NCBI GenBank assembly: GCA_016210745.1
Contig: JACQTO010000163.1
Coordinates: forward strand, 1-36,904
Direction of reading: 5' to 3'
Length of the DNA: 36,904 nucleotides
Origin: Betaproteobacteria bacterium
Lineage (GTDB): Bacteria > Pseudomonadota > Gammaproteobacteria > Burkholderiales > SG8-39
Part shown: positions 17,124 through 26,197 of the stretch, one piece after another
Position numbering within the stretch: the first letter of the stretch is position 1
How the letters are laid out: every line of letters starts with the position of its first letter
Translations under genes and position numbers: made by a program
The notes under the pieces: model-generated
What the model was told of the DNA's origin: nothing
Database searches by the model: none
Seen by the model: the letters and a program-made list of their open reading frames with translations, nothing else

Positions 17124-17708
17124 ATGCCTTCCACCCTGCCCGCCCAGGCGCCCGGCCACCCGCTGCACGTGATCCAGCGCGGGTACTGCCGACTGGCGTG
17201 CTTTTTCGGCGACGCAGACCGCATCGCCTATCTGGGGCATATGCGCGAATGCGCCGAGCACTCGGGCTGCGCCGTGCACGCCTATGTGCTCATGGGCAAC
17301 CACGTGCACCTGCTGGTGACGCCCTCGCGAGCGGAAGGCGCCTCCCACCTGATGCGCCTGCTCCGAGAACATTACTGCCGATACTTCGGCGAGACACACG
17401 GACGGCTTGATCCGGTTCTGGATGAGCGCTTCCAGGCGCTGCCACTGCGATCGAGACAGCACCTGTTGTCCTGTATGCAGTACATCGAGCTCAATCCGGT
17501 GCGCGCGCAGCTGGTGCGCTCAGCCAGCGACTACCGCTGGTCGAGTTACCGGGCCAACGCCCTGGGGCAGGAAGACCCGCTGGTCACGCCCCACACCTGC
17601 TACTACGCGCTAGGCCGCACGGTGATTTCGCGCCAGCAAGCGTACCGGGCGCTTTTCGAAGCTCGATCCTCCGGGCGAGCACGCGGACGCGTCAGCGCGC
17701 GCCTGTAG
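17124..17708 (+). CDS. REP-associated tyrosine transposase (RAYT), Y1_Tnp
   Basis: 194 residues. The start PGHPLHVIQRG is typical of RAYTs. The HUH motif is H60-V-H62 in MGNHVHLLVT. The nucleophile Tyr is probably Y84 in LREHYCRYF, and the RAYT-specific C-terminal block YIELNPVRAQLV...YRWSSYRAN is complete. Such proteins cut and join single-stranded DNA at REP palindromes and are usually single-copy domesticated genes. A palindrome of the TGGGGTCAGAGT type lies 7 kb away (10077-10165), but I find no copy beside this gene. The chain is intact, so it may be active. Confidence 0.93.
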   Translation: MPSTLPAQAPGHPLHVIQRGYCRLACFFGDADRIAYLGHMRECAEHSGCAVHAYVLMGNHVHLLVTPSRAEGASHLMRLLREHYCRYFGETHGRLDPVLDERFQALPLRSRQHLLSCMQYIELNPVRAQLVRSASDYRWSSYRANALGQEDPLVTPHTCYYALGRTVISRQQAYRALFEARSSGRARGRVSARL

Positions 17709-17913
17709 CTTGCGCGGCTCCTAAGCGGTTTTTGAGCTCGATCAAAGCCGGAAGCAACGCCGGCTCAGACATGCCGTCAATGATGCATTTCAACGTCAAC
17801 CTATTCTGTGCGCTCCGCACGCCGACCTGCCTGCAAACGCGAACACCCGTAAAATGCGCAGAGCAGGTCCAGGATCGCGAGCCGCGATTCGTGTCGCAAG
17901 AAAGGGAGATCAC

Positions 17914-18876
17914 ATGAAGCCTATCATTCGCTGTTTTGTCGCCCTACTCGCGCTCGGCGCGATCGCTCCGGCGCTCGCGCAGCGCGCCTATCCGGAAAAG
18001 CCTATCAAGCTGGTGGTCGGGTTTCCCCCGGGAAGCGCGGCAGACGTCATCGCGCGCATCGTCGCACCGAAACTCGGCGACGGACTCGGGCAGCCGGTCC
18101 TGGTGGAGAACAAGCCCGGCGCGGGCAGCAACATCGCCGCCGAGGCCGTGGTCCGCGCACCGGCGGACGGCTACACGCTGCTCCTGGGCTCTTCTGCCAA
18201 CACCATCAATGCGAGCCTGTTCAAGATGGGATTCGACTTCTCCACCGATCTGGCGCCGATCGCACTCATCGCGGAGGCCCCGGGAATCGTGGTCGCACAT
18301 CCGTCTGCGCCCGGAACAGTCCGCGAACTGATAGCCGCGGCTAAAGCGCGGCCCGGCGAGATCTTCTATGCCTCCTCGGGCAGCGGCACCATTGCCCATC
18401 TCTGGGGCGAACTGTTCAACCTCATGACCGGCATAAAACTCGCGCATATTCCCTACAAGGGCAGCGCGCCGGCGGCGGTGGATCTGCTCGCGGGCCGCGT
18501 GTCGCTGCAGTTCACGCCGGCCTCGACAGTGGTCCCCCACGTCAAGTCGGGGAAACTGAAAGCACTCGCATCGATCGGGCAGCGGCGGCTCGCCGCCCTG
18601 CCGGAGCTTTCGACCCTTGCCGAATCCGGGATCCGCGGATTCGAAGCATCGCTGTGGTTCGGCCTGAATGCCCCTGCCGCAACGCCGCGGACAATAATCG
18701 AGCGGTTGAACCGAGCGACGGTTCGCCTGCTCGCCCTCCCCGAGGTCAAGACCCAGTTTGCCGCCCAAAGCATCGAAGCCCTGCCCGGCACCAGCGAGCA
18801 GTTCGGCGCCTTGATCAAGCAGGACTCCGACAAGTGGGCGAACGTCATCAAGACGGCGAAAGTGAAAATCGACTAA
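17914..18876 (+). CDS. Bug/TctC-family solute-binding protein (1)
   Basis: 320 residues. Signal peptide about residues 1-22 (FVALLALGAIAPALA-QR). Family landmarks are KPIKLVVGFPPGSAADV, NKPGAGSNIAAE and PADGYTLLLGS. These periplasmic proteins bind carboxylates and other small molecules and can serve TctAB transporters or act alone; no TctA/TctB is nearby. ATG 17914 follows AAGGGAG, so the longer frame from 17854 is not the start. The next gene (LVIVD protein) begins 15 bp later and is likely co-transcribed. Confidence 0.94.
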   Translation: MKPIIRCFVALLALGAIAPALAQRAYPEKPIKLVVGFPPGSAADVIARIVAPKLGDGLGQPVLVENKPGAGSNIAAEAVVRAPADGYTLLLGSSANTINASLFKMGFDFSTDLAPIALIAEAPGIVVAHPSAPGTVRELIAAAKARPGEIFYASSGSGTIAHLWGELFNLMTGIKLAHIPYKGSAPAAVDLLAGRVSLQFTPASTVVPHVKSGKLKALASIGQRRLAALPELSTLAESGIRGFEASLWFGLNAPAATPRTIIERLNRATVRLLALPEVKTQFAAQSIEALPGTSEQFGALIKQDSDKWANVIKTAKVKID

Positions 18877-18891
18877 CGGTCCGGAACCTCA

Positions 18892-20205
18892 ATGAGCAAA
18901 CCAGAGGCGCCCCTCGCGCGCAACGTCAAACGCCTGTCGCATGTGGATCTGCCGGGTGCGGGTCAAGTGTACGTGATCGGCAACCATGCCTATATCGGGC
19001 ACGTGCCGAATGCGCAGAAGATCGGCACCTCGATCCTGGATGTGTCCGACCCGGGCAAGCCACGGATCACCTCGCAGATCCTCATCGACGATCCCGAATC
19101 GCACAGCCATAAGGTGCGCGTGATCGGGGACATCATGATCGTCAATCACGAGCGCAACATGAGTGCAATCGGCCGCAGGGCGGACGAACTGCCCCGTGTC
19201 CGCGCCAGCCTGCGTCAAGCGCTCGGTCGGGACCCAAGGGCTTCCGAGCTCGCGCAAGAGCTCGGCGTCAAGGAGTCCGACATGTCTTTGGTCGAAGCAG
19301 CCGAGCGAACGGTCTATGCCAACGGCGGCTTCAAGATCTACGACATCGCGGACAAGGCCGAGCCGAGACTGATCACCTACCAGAAGACCGGCGGCATCGG
19401 CGTGCACCGCTTCGACATGGATGCGAATTACGCCTATATCTCCACCGAGATGGCGGGCTACGTCGGCAATATCCTCGTGATCTACGACCTGCGTAACCCC
19501 GTCAAGCCGCAGGAAGTCGCCCGCTGGTGGATGCCGGGGCAGCATGTCGCAGGCGGAGAAATAGCCAACCCCGAAGGCCGGCGCCATCGGCTGCATCACG
19601 CCTTGCGTTTCGGCAACGAGCTATGGGCAAGCTGCTGGCTTGCGGGCGTACGCGTGATCGATGTATCGGATATCCGCGCACCCCGCACGCTGGGCCAGTT
19701 CAACTACCATCCGCCGTTTCCCGAGCCCACACACACGGTCATGCCGCTGCCTTCCAGGATCGCCGGACGGCGCATCGCCGTGGCGATCGACGAGGAGGAG
19801 CAGGCGCAAAGTCCGGAGGATATGGAGCGGCGCCGCGGCCGCCCGCACGGGTGCCTGTGGGTCCTGGACGCGAGCGACGTCGCCGACATGAAGCCGCTCG
19901 CGATGTTCGAGGTGAGCGAGCTCGACTCTCCCTGGAGCCGGGCCACCCTGCAGCGTTTCGGCGCGCACCAGTTCCAGGAACACATCGACGATACCTTGGT
20001 GTATTGCGCCTGGTTTGCGGGGGGACTTCGCATCATCGACGTCGCCGATCCGTTCGCACCCCAAGAAGTCGGCCACTTCATCCCGGAGCCGGCGACCGGC
20101 AAGGCCGCGCCACAGACCAACGACGTCGATACCGACACGCGCGGACTGGTCTATATCGTCGATCGCCACGGGGGCTTCGACATCCTGGAGTTTGCCCGCC
20201 GCTAG
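18892..20205 (+). CDS. LVIVD-repeat beta-propeller protein with sigma-70 region-3-like insert
   Basis: 437 residues without a signal peptide. Repeated blade-like units are visible: GTSILDVSDPGKPRI, GGFKIYDIADKAEPRL, GVRVIDVSDIRAPRTL, GGLRIIDVADPFAPQEV, and GGFDILEF at the end. This fits the LVIVD family of uncharacterised propellers. Between the first and second units, residues about 99-137 read LPRVRASLRQALGRDPRASE then LAQELGVKESDM, which looks like the sigma-70 region 3 helix-turn-helix pattern (GRxPxxxELAxxLGV). A His/Asp-rich character (HSHKVRV, HALRFG) hints at metal binding. Function unknown. It follows a Bug binding protein by 15 bp. Confidence 0.85.
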   Translation: MSKPEAPLARNVKRLSHVDLPGAGQVYVIGNHAYIGHVPNAQKIGTSILDVSDPGKPRITSQILIDDPESHSHKVRVIGDIMIVNHERNMSAIGRRADELPRVRASLRQALGRDPRASELAQELGVKESDMSLVEAAERTVYANGGFKIYDIADKAEPRLITYQKTGGIGVHRFDMDANYAYISTEMAGYVGNILVIYDLRNPVKPQEVARWWMPGQHVAGGEIANPEGRRHRLHHALRFGNELWASCWLAGVRVIDVSDIRAPRTLGQFNYHPPFPEPTHTVMPLPSRIAGRRIAVAIDEEEQAQSPEDMERRRGRPHGCLWVLDASDVADMKPLAMFEVSELDSPWSRATLQRFGAHQFQEHIDDTLVYCAWFAGGLRIIDVADPFAPQEVGHFIPEPATGKAAPQTNDVDTDTRGLVYIVDRHGGFDILEFARR

Positions 20206-20209
20206 ACAT

Positions 20210-20234
20210 GGACGCTGCCCAAAGAACAGCGTCC
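20210..20234. terminator. Short hairpin between convergent genes
   Basis: An 8-bp perfect stem (GGACGCTG at 20210-20217 with CAGCGTCC at 20227-20234, loop 9 nt) lies in the 36-bp gap between two convergent stops. There is no T-run, so it is a weak candidate for ending either transcript. Confidence 0.45.
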
Positions 20235-20241
20235 TCCCACA

Positions 20242-21435
20242 TCATCTCGGTGCCGGGTGTGTATCCAGCAGCGTCCACTTGCCGTTGCGCGCCTCGATGA
20301 TGTAGGCGGGCTTCAGCGCATCGTTGTCCGGGCCGAACGAGATCGCGCCCTCGAGTGCCGGGAAATTCTTCATGCGTCCGAGCGCCTGGCGAATAGCGGT
20401 GCGTTCTTCCGCCAGCCGTTTCGGCTCTCCCGTGACCTTGGACTCTTTCATCGCCCAAGCGTAGTACTGGACGATGTCGTAGGTTGCCGCGTCGAACTGC
20501 GACGCCTGGGTCCGCTCCATCTTGGCCGCCTTGGCGCGCTTCTCGAACTCGGCCGAGAAGCGCTTCGTGCGATCGTTCAGATCGGCGAAAAACGTTGATG
20601 TGATCACGGTACCGTCGCCGTCCTTGCCCATGCGCGCCGGCAATTCCGGATCGTTGATCGTCGTACCGCCAACCATGCGCCCTTTGTGGCCCTGGCGGCG
20701 CAGTTCCTGCACCAGCTTGACCGCGGCTTCCTGCGGCGCGCCGATCCCGATCAGGTCGGTCGGGTTGGCCTTGAGTTGCGCCACCTGCGCCGATAAATCA
20801 AAGGCAGCGAACTTGAAGTCCACCGAAAGCTTCACATCCACGCCCGCCTTCTTCATCAGCGCGGGCAGCACCTTCTCGCCCAGCGTGCGCGAAATGGTGT
20901 CGTCGTTGGCGTAGGCAATCGCACCGGTGGCCGAGGCAATCCCCTTGGCTTTCAGCGATTGCATCAGGCGTTCGAACAGGTAGGCCTCGTCCGAGGTGTT
21001 GCGCATCGCGTACTTGGAATTCGCCACCAGCTTCGGCGCGCTCGAGGACATCGACATGGTGACGATGCCAATGCGGTCGCCGGCCGCCGATGCGACCGTA
21101 ACCTGCCCGGAACTCAGCGGCCCGATGACCGCCAGCACCTTGTCGTCCTCGGCGAGCTTGCGCAGTCCGACCACCGTCTGCCCCGGATTGCCGGCGGTGT
21201 CGAAGGAGATGTAACGCAGTTTCTTGCCATTCACCCCACCTGCGGAATTGATTTCGTCCAACGCGATGCGCGCCGCGAGCTCGTTGGTGCGCGCCAGGGT
21301 GACGAACGGGCCGCTGTCCGAGGTGAGAAAACCGAGCAACAGTTCGCTTTGCGCCAGTGCGCCGCTCGATCCGGCGGCCCACAGGCCGGCGCCAAGCGCG
21401 ACGGCTCCCCAAAGCTTTGCATATTTCTGTTTCAT
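20242..21435 (-). CDS. Orphan ABC transporter binding protein, LivK type (2)
   Basis: 397 residues. Signal peptide of about 28 residues (VALGAGLWAAGSSGALAQ). The type I periplasmic-binding fold is recognised from LLLGFLTSDSGPFV, ARIALDEINSAGGVNGKKL and AVIGPLSSGQVTVA. It is unaccompanied by ATPase or permease genes, so it must share a transporter encoded elsewhere, possibly the importer at 5.4-10 kb. ATG 21435 has a very strong RBS (AGGAGGGGGAG), so I prefer it to the upstream ATG at 21462. Confidence 0.92.
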   Translation of the reverse strand: MKQKYAKLWGAVALGAGLWAAGSSGALAQSELLLGFLTSDSGPFVTLARTNELAARIALDEINSAGGVNGKKLRYISFDTAGNPGQTVVGLRKLAEDDKVLAVIGPLSSGQVTVASAAGDRIGIVTMSMSSSAPKLVANSKYAMRNTSDEAYLFERLMQSLKAKGIASATGAIAYANDDTISRTLGEKVLPALMKKAGVDVKLSVDFKFAAFDLSAQVAQLKANPTDLIGIGAPQEAAVKLVQELRRQGHKGRMVGGTTINDPELPARMGKDGDGTVITSTFFADLNDRTKRFSAEFEKRAKAAKMERTQASQFDAATYDIVQYYAWAMKESKVTGEPKRLAEERTAIRQALGRMKNFPALEGAISFGPDNDALKPAYIIEARNGKWTLLDTHPAPR

Positions 21436-21657
21436 TTCGCTCCCCCTCCTTTGGTTGAACAAATTCCTTCGGCGCCCGGCATTGCACCGAGCGTCCCGAA
21501 AGCCTCCAACATTTCCTCGCTACCGGCGCTGTGTTAGGACCCGCAAGCGCTTTGTATCGTCTTTCGCAATATACTTGCTTGCGGCTTCTGGGTCGAGGTC
21601 GCAGGCAGGCTCGGCAAACAACGCGGAGCTTGCATCAGAATCGGGAGCGAGGCAGTC

Positions 21658-22374
21658 ATGGCAAACGCGCCGAAGACTTTCCTGCTCGTGCACGGGGCCT
21701 GGCACGGCGGCTGGTGCTGGCGCCGCGTCGCCGACCTGCTCAGCGCACGCGGCCATAAGGTCTTTACGCCGACCCTTGCCGGACTCGGCGCAAGCTCGCA
21801 TCTCCTGAACGACAGCATCGACCTCGACACGCACGTTGCCGACATCGTGAATTTCATCAGATGGGAGGGCGTCGCCGACGTCGTGTTGTGCGGCCACTCC
21901 TATGCCGGCATGGTCATCTCCGGCGTCGCCGAACGCTCGCTGCCCGCGCTCTCCTCCATCGTGTTTCTCGACGCCTTCGTGCCCGAGGACGGCGAGGCGA
22001 TCCTGGATCTCTCCGCAGCCGCGGCGCGCGAAGCGATCATGGCAGTGCTGCGCCAGGGCGGGAAGACCGTTCCGCCCCGGACCGCCGCCACGTTCAACGT
22101 GAACGAGGGGGATCGCGCCTGGGTGGATTCCCTGACAGTACCGCAGCCCATCGGCACGTTCACGCAGAGGATCAGGCTCACCGGCGCGCGCGAGCGCGTT
22201 CCCCGGAAGGCTTATATCCGCGCCCGTGATTACACGAACCCGGCTTTCGACCGCGCCTACGCGCGGCTGAAGTCCGACCCGTCGTGGCGTGTGTTCGAGG
22301 TACCCTGCGGCCACGACGTCATGGTCGATATGCCCGAGTTGCTTGCCGAGATCCTGCAAACAGCAAGCCAGTAA
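21658..22374 (+). CDS. Alpha/beta hydrolase (esterase/EstC-like)
   Basis: 238 residues. The oxyanion/cap motif HGAWHGGWCW is at residues 12-21. The nucleophile elbow is GHSYAG (Ser81), the acid is likely in FLDAFVPEDG, and the His is H219 in CGHDVMVDMPE. This pattern matches the EstC/pyrethroid-hydrolase and hydroxynitrile-lyase-like group, mostly cytoplasmic esterases. It is followed by a Bug protein and a GMC oxidoreductase on the same strand. The RBS is weak (GGGAG rather far upstream). Substrate unknown. Confidence 0.9.
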   Translation: MANAPKTFLLVHGAWHGGWCWRRVADLLSARGHKVFTPTLAGLGASSHLLNDSIDLDTHVADIVNFIRWEGVADVVLCGHSYAGMVISGVAERSLPALSSIVFLDAFVPEDGEAILDLSAAAAREAIMAVLRQGGKTVPPRTAATFNVNEGDRAWVDSLTVPQPIGTFTQRIRLTGARERVPRKAYIRARDYTNPAFDRAYARLKSDPSWRVFEVPCGHDVMVDMPELLAEILQTASQ

Positions 22375-22428
22375 GGAACCCAAGTCTTCTGTGCAATAAT
22401 TTCCCGACTTCTCAGGAGGAGGTAAGCG

Positions 22429-23388
22429 ATGAGTAATCAATTGAGGTGGGTCGCAGCGATTGCACTCTGCGCAGTTCAGGGCCTGGCGTGGGCGCAGTCG
22501 TGGCCAAGCAAACCGGTCAGGGTCGTTGTGCCGCTTTCCGCTGGAAGCAATGCGGATATCCTGGCGCGCATGGTAGCGGGACGATTGGCAGCGCAACTCG
22601 GCCAGACCTTCATCGTCGAAAACCGCACCGGGGGAGCCGGGGTTATCGGCGTAGGCTACGTGGCGAAGTCGGAACCCGACGGGTACACCGTGCTCGTGCA
22701 TACGTCGTCATTTACCGTCACGCCGGTCACAAATTCCAACCTGCCTTACGATACCGCGCGCGATTTCGCGGGGATCACGCCGCTCGGCGTCGTGCCCCTG
22801 GTGATGATCATTGCGCCATCGAAGGGCCTGCGCACAGTGCAGGAGGTCGTGGCCGCAGCAAAAGCAAAACCCGGTTCCATGAACTACGCCTCCGCGGGAA
22901 GCGCGGGGCAACTCAGCTCCGAGCGCTTCCGCATCAGCGCCGGTTTCGAGGGCGTCCATATCCCGTTCAAAGGCACGCCCGAGGCAGTCACCGAGGTGCT
23001 CACTGGGCGGGTCGACACCTACTTCTGCCCCGTCACTCCGTGTCTTTCCTACATCAAAGAGGGCAAGCTTCTCGCTTTGGCCGCGAGCAGCTCCAAGCGA
23101 TCTTCCGTATTGCCTGATGTTCCGACAACACTCGAAGCGGGCTTTCCGAACTCCAACTACAACTTTTGGACCGGGATGTTCGTCCCCGCTAAGACACCCC
23201 GGAATGTGGTCGACAAGCTGTATCAGGAAACCGTCAAGGCTCTGCAAACCGCCGAGGTGCGGGAACGCTTGACCAAACTTGGGACCGAACCCATGCCGCT
23301 CACACCCGAGCAGTTCGACAAATTGATTCGCGAGGAACTCGCAGCCAACGCCGCGCTGGTGAAGGCGGCCGGTATCCAAGGCAACTAG
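22429..23388 (+). CDS. Bug/TctC-family solute-binding protein (2)
   Basis: 319 residues. Signal peptide about residues 1-22 (ending GLAWAQ-SWP). Landmarks are KPVRVVVPLSAGSNADILAR, ENRTGGAGVIG and EPDGYTVLVH. An excellent RBS (AGGAGGAGG at 22414-22422) precedes the ATG. It lies 54 bp after the hydrolase and is separated from the GMC oxidoreductase by a strong hairpin. No TctAB genes are nearby. Confidence 0.94.
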   Translation: MSNQLRWVAAIALCAVQGLAWAQSWPSKPVRVVVPLSAGSNADILARMVAGRLAAQLGQTFIVENRTGGAGVIGVGYVAKSEPDGYTVLVHTSSFTVTPVTNSNLPYDTARDFAGITPLGVVPLVMIIAPSKGLRTVQEVVAAAKAKPGSMNYASAGSAGQLSSERFRISAGFEGVHIPFKGTPEAVTEVLTGRVDTYFCPVTPCLSYIKEGKLLALAASSSKRSSVLPDVPTTLEAGFPNSNYNFWTGMFVPAKTPRNVVDKLYQETVKALQTAEVRERLTKLGTEPMPLTPEQFDKLIREELAANAALVKAAGIQGN

Positions 23389-23424
23389 CGGTGAAGTTTT
23401 ATCGTGTCCATCCCGGCTGGCCTG

Positions 23425-23460
23425 GCCAGGGCATCGGGGAGAGCCCCCCGATGCCCTGGC
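23425..23460. terminator. 15-bp perfect hairpin between Bug protein 2 and the GMC gene
   Basis: The stem pairs GCCAGGGCATCGGGG (23425-23439) with 23446-23460, loop AGAGCC. It lies 37 bp after the Bug gene stop and 34 bp before the GMC start. Without a T-run it may attenuate read-through or protect the upstream mRNA. Its position argues against a GMC start at 23404, which would place the hairpin inside coding sequence. Confidence 0.6.
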
Positions 23461-23493
23461 GAGGGCGAGGCCGTCGCGCAAACGGATAGGCCA

Positions 23494-25128
23494 ATGCCAA
23501 CGCGCGAGATCTACGATTACATAATCGTTGGTGCCGGATCGGCGGGATGCATCCTGGCCAACCGGCTTGGCGAAGACGCAGCTACGCGAATTCTGGTCCT
23601 CGAAGCCGGCGGGTGGGACTGGGATCCGTTCATTCACATTCCGCTCGGGTTTGGCAGAAACGCCGGCGTCTATCACGACTGGCTCTACCAGAGCGAGCCC
23701 GAGCCTGCCATCGGCGGAAGACGGATGGAGCAGGCTCGCGGAAAAGTCGTCGGCGGTTGCTCGTCGGTCAACGCCATGACACACGTGCGCGGCGATCGCT
23801 CGGACTACGACCGATGGGCCGCCTCGGGGCTCACACAGTGGTCCTATGCGCACGCCCTGCCTTATTTTCGCCGGCAGGAAACGTGGGAAGGCGGTGAAAA
23901 CGAATATCGGGGCGGGAACGGCCCGATAACGGTGCAGAAGAATCGCTACAGTGACCCCATTACGGCCGCGTATGCAAAGGCCGGTCAAGCCTTGGGATAC
24001 CCGCTCAATGACGATTACAACGGACGCACTCAGGAAGGGTTTGCAGTGCACCAGGTGACGATTCGCAACGGCAGGCGCTGCAGCGCAGCGGTCGCTTATC
24101 TTCGACCTGCACTGAGGCGTGGCAATGTCACCATGCGGGTCAAGGCCAACGTTTCCCGCGTTCTTCTCGAGGACGAAAGAGCCGTTGGGGTGGAATATCG
24201 GATCGGCGGCAAGACCTTGGCGGCATACGCAAGCAGGGAAGTGATTCTTTGCGGCGGCGTGATCAATACCCCGCAAGTGTTGATGTTGTCCGGAATCGGC
24301 GATCCGGACGAACTGGGATCCCACGGAATCAAGGTGCAGATTCCGCTGCTGGGCGTGGGCAAGAATCTGCAGGATCAGGTGGTGGCCAGACTCGGTTACA
24401 GCCGGCGCGAGCCCGGACCATTCCACAGGATGATGCGACTCGACCGCGCCGTTCTGGAATTCGGTAAAGCGTATTGTTTTGGCAGAGGCATGGCTACTTC
24501 GCTGCCTTCGGCCGGAATGGCTTTCCTGAGAAGCAGGTCCGAGGCCAAGGTTCCGGACGTGCAAATCGTTACTACGGCAACCCCGCACGATGCGCGGCCC
24601 TACCTGTCTCCCTTCAGGCAGCCTTACAAGGATTTGTTCGTAGCGCGCGTCGTGCTGCTGCGTCCGGAAAGTCGCGGCGCAGTCAAGCTCGCCTCACCGG
24701 AACCGGCGGTCAAGGCGCTCATTTATCAGAACATACTGAACAGAGACAAGGATTGGGAAACACTGCGAGCGGGCGTGCGCATTCTTCGCGAGCTTGCGCG
24801 CCAGTCCCCCATGCGGTCTTTCATCGGAAGCGAGGCAGGACCCGCACCGCGAGACAATTCCGAGCGCGAGATGGATGCTTATCTTCGGGTAAGCGCCGTG
24901 TCGTTTCGACACACCCTCGGTACCTGCAAGATGGGCCTTGCAAGCGATCCCACCGCGGTCGTCGATACCGATCTCCGAGTGTTCGGCGTCAAGTCCTTGC
25001 GTGTGGTCGACGCGTCGGTCATGCCTGATCTGGTCGGGGGAAACATCAATGCGGCCGTGATGATGATCGCAGAGAAAGCATCCGACCTGATCCGCGGCAG
25101 GGCTGCGCTTTCTCCTGCTACGGTTTAG
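23494..25128 (+). CDS. GMC-family FAD-dependent oxidoreductase (choline dehydrogenase-like)
   Basis: 544 residues. The ADP-binding GAGSAGCILANRL is at residues 13-25 and the FAD ribose Glu is in VLEAGG. The GMC signature GKVVGGCSSVNAMTHVRG is near residues 85-102. The C-terminal catalytic His is in FRHTLGTCKMG and the Asn in GGNINAAVMMIAE. It oxidises alcohols, probably passing electrons to a quinone or carrier; the substrate is unknown. ATG 23494 has GGATAGG upstream; a GTG at 23404 is rejected because of the intervening hairpin. Its 3' end overlaps the convergent aminopeptidase gene by 11 bp. Confidence 0.92.
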   Translation: MPTREIYDYIIVGAGSAGCILANRLGEDAATRILVLEAGGWDWDPFIHIPLGFGRNAGVYHDWLYQSEPEPAIGGRRMEQARGKVVGGCSSVNAMTHVRGDRSDYDRWAASGLTQWSYAHALPYFRRQETWEGGENEYRGGNGPITVQKNRYSDPITAAYAKAGQALGYPLNDDYNGRTQEGFAVHQVTIRNGRRCSAAVAYLRPALRRGNVTMRVKANVSRVLLEDERAVGVEYRIGGKTLAAYASREVILCGGVINTPQVLMLSGIGDPDELGSHGIKVQIPLLGVGKNLQDQVVARLGYSRREPGPFHRMMRLDRAVLEFGKAYCFGRGMATSLPSAGMAFLRSRSEAKVPDVQIVTTATPHDARPYLSPFRQPYKDLFVARVVLLRPESRGAVKLASPEPAVKALIYQNILNRDKDWETLRAGVRILRELARQSPMRSFIGSEAGPAPRDNSEREMDAYLRVSAVSFRHTLGTCKMGLASDPTAVVDTDLRVFGVKSLRVVDASVMPDLVGGNINAAVMMIAEKASDLIRGRAALSPATV

Positions 25129-26173
25129 GGCCCGCCAACACCGCTAAGCGCTGCTCGCGCTCCGCCTTATCCAACCGCGCCAAGCCCTTCACTTCGGCAT
25201 AGAACGCGCTCAAGTCGCCGCCGCGTTCGGCAAGCAGCGCGCGCAAATGGGGAACCAGTCCCGTATAGGCGATGACCGAGACGAGCAGCGCGTTGTTGGG
25301 GCCCTGGGCGAGAAAGCGGTCGTAGCCGGCGAAACCGCCCCACGACACCTTCAGCGCACCATAATCCTCCATCATCCCGGCGAAGAGCCGCGCCTTGCCG
25401 CGGCGCTTTTCCTCGTCGGTCGCCGGCTGATCATAGAGCGTCGCGAGCCTTTCGCGGTAGCGCGACACCAGCGCCACAAAATCACGCCGCCGAGCCTGAG
25501 ACGCCTCGAATGCGCTGCGCTGCTCCTGGGCGCCGTGGCGCGCCAGCCAGCGGCGCACGCCCTCCTCCTCCACCGCGACCGCGAAAGATTCGTTGAACAC
25601 AGTGTCATCGCGTGCGTAGGCAACCTGGTGCGCGAGCTCGTGAAACAACAGCCGCGCCAGCTCGGCCTCCGGATAGAAGACGAACGTGTTCAGCACCGGA
25701 TCGTCGAACCAGCCGAGCGTCGAGTAGGCCGGCACTCCGACCACAAAGATATCGTAGCCCTGCCCGCGCAATTCGCGCCCGTTTCTCTGCGCATCCGCCT
25801 CGGCGTAGAAGCCGCGATAGGCGATGCAGCCGGCGATCGGAAAACACGACAGTTTTGGCTGCACCGAAAACTCGGGCGCCGCGAACACGTTCCAGAGCAC
25901 GTACGGCCGTTCAACGTCGGCGTAACGACGGTAGCTGCCGTTGTCGGGAAGCCCCAGCTCGCGGCTGGCGAATTCGCGAATGACGAGCACGCGCTCGAGC
26001 TGCGCTCTGAGCCGGGCGTTCGTGCCGCTCGCCTGGAGTCGTTCCTCGATCGGCTGCGCTCGGCGGATGACGTCCAGGTGGCCCGATATCGCCTGCGCGT
26101 AGTATTCGATGGTCGCGCATCCAGGCAGCAGCGCGGCCATTGCGAGGACGACGGCGCACGCAAGAAGCTGCAT
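25118..26173 (-). CDS. Putative lipoprotein zinc aminopeptidase (DUF/PF10023-like)
   Basis: 351 residues. A lipoprotein signal has the lipobox LPGC with C19 as the lipidated Cys. The zinc motif HELAHQ is in RLLFHELAHQVAYARDD, followed by NESFAVAVEEEG, which supplies the third ligand Glu. This is the predicted-aminopeptidase family common in proteobacteria; enzymatic activity is predicted rather than shown. It is last in a minus-strand run with a ThDP enzyme (24-bp gap) and a Bug protein. Its tail overlaps the convergent GMC gene. The RBS is weak. Confidence 0.88.
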   Translation of the reverse strand: MQLLACAVVLAMAALLPGCATIEYYAQAISGHLDVIRRAQPIEERLQASGTNARLRAQLERVLVIREFASRELGLPDNGSYRRYADVERPYVLWNVFAAPEFSVQPKLSCFPIAGCIAYRGFYAEADAQRNGRELRGQGYDIFVVGVPAYSTLGWFDDPVLNTFVFYPEAELARLLFHELAHQVAYARDDTVFNESFAVAVEEEGVRRWLARHGAQEQRSAFEASQARRRDFVALVSRYRERLATLYDQPATDEEKRRGKARLFAGMMEDYGALKVSWGGFAGYDRFLAQGPNNALLVSVIAYTGLVPHLRALLAERGGDLSAFYAEVKGLARLDKAEREQRLAVLAGPKP

Positions 26174-26197
26174 CGCCCGAACCTGCCTCTCGCCGCC

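Noticed and set aside
23404-23493. Longer N-terminus of the GMC oxidoreductase starting at GTG 23404
   Set aside because: It would run through a 15-bp perfect hairpin and has no RBS; family proteins start near MPTREIYDY.
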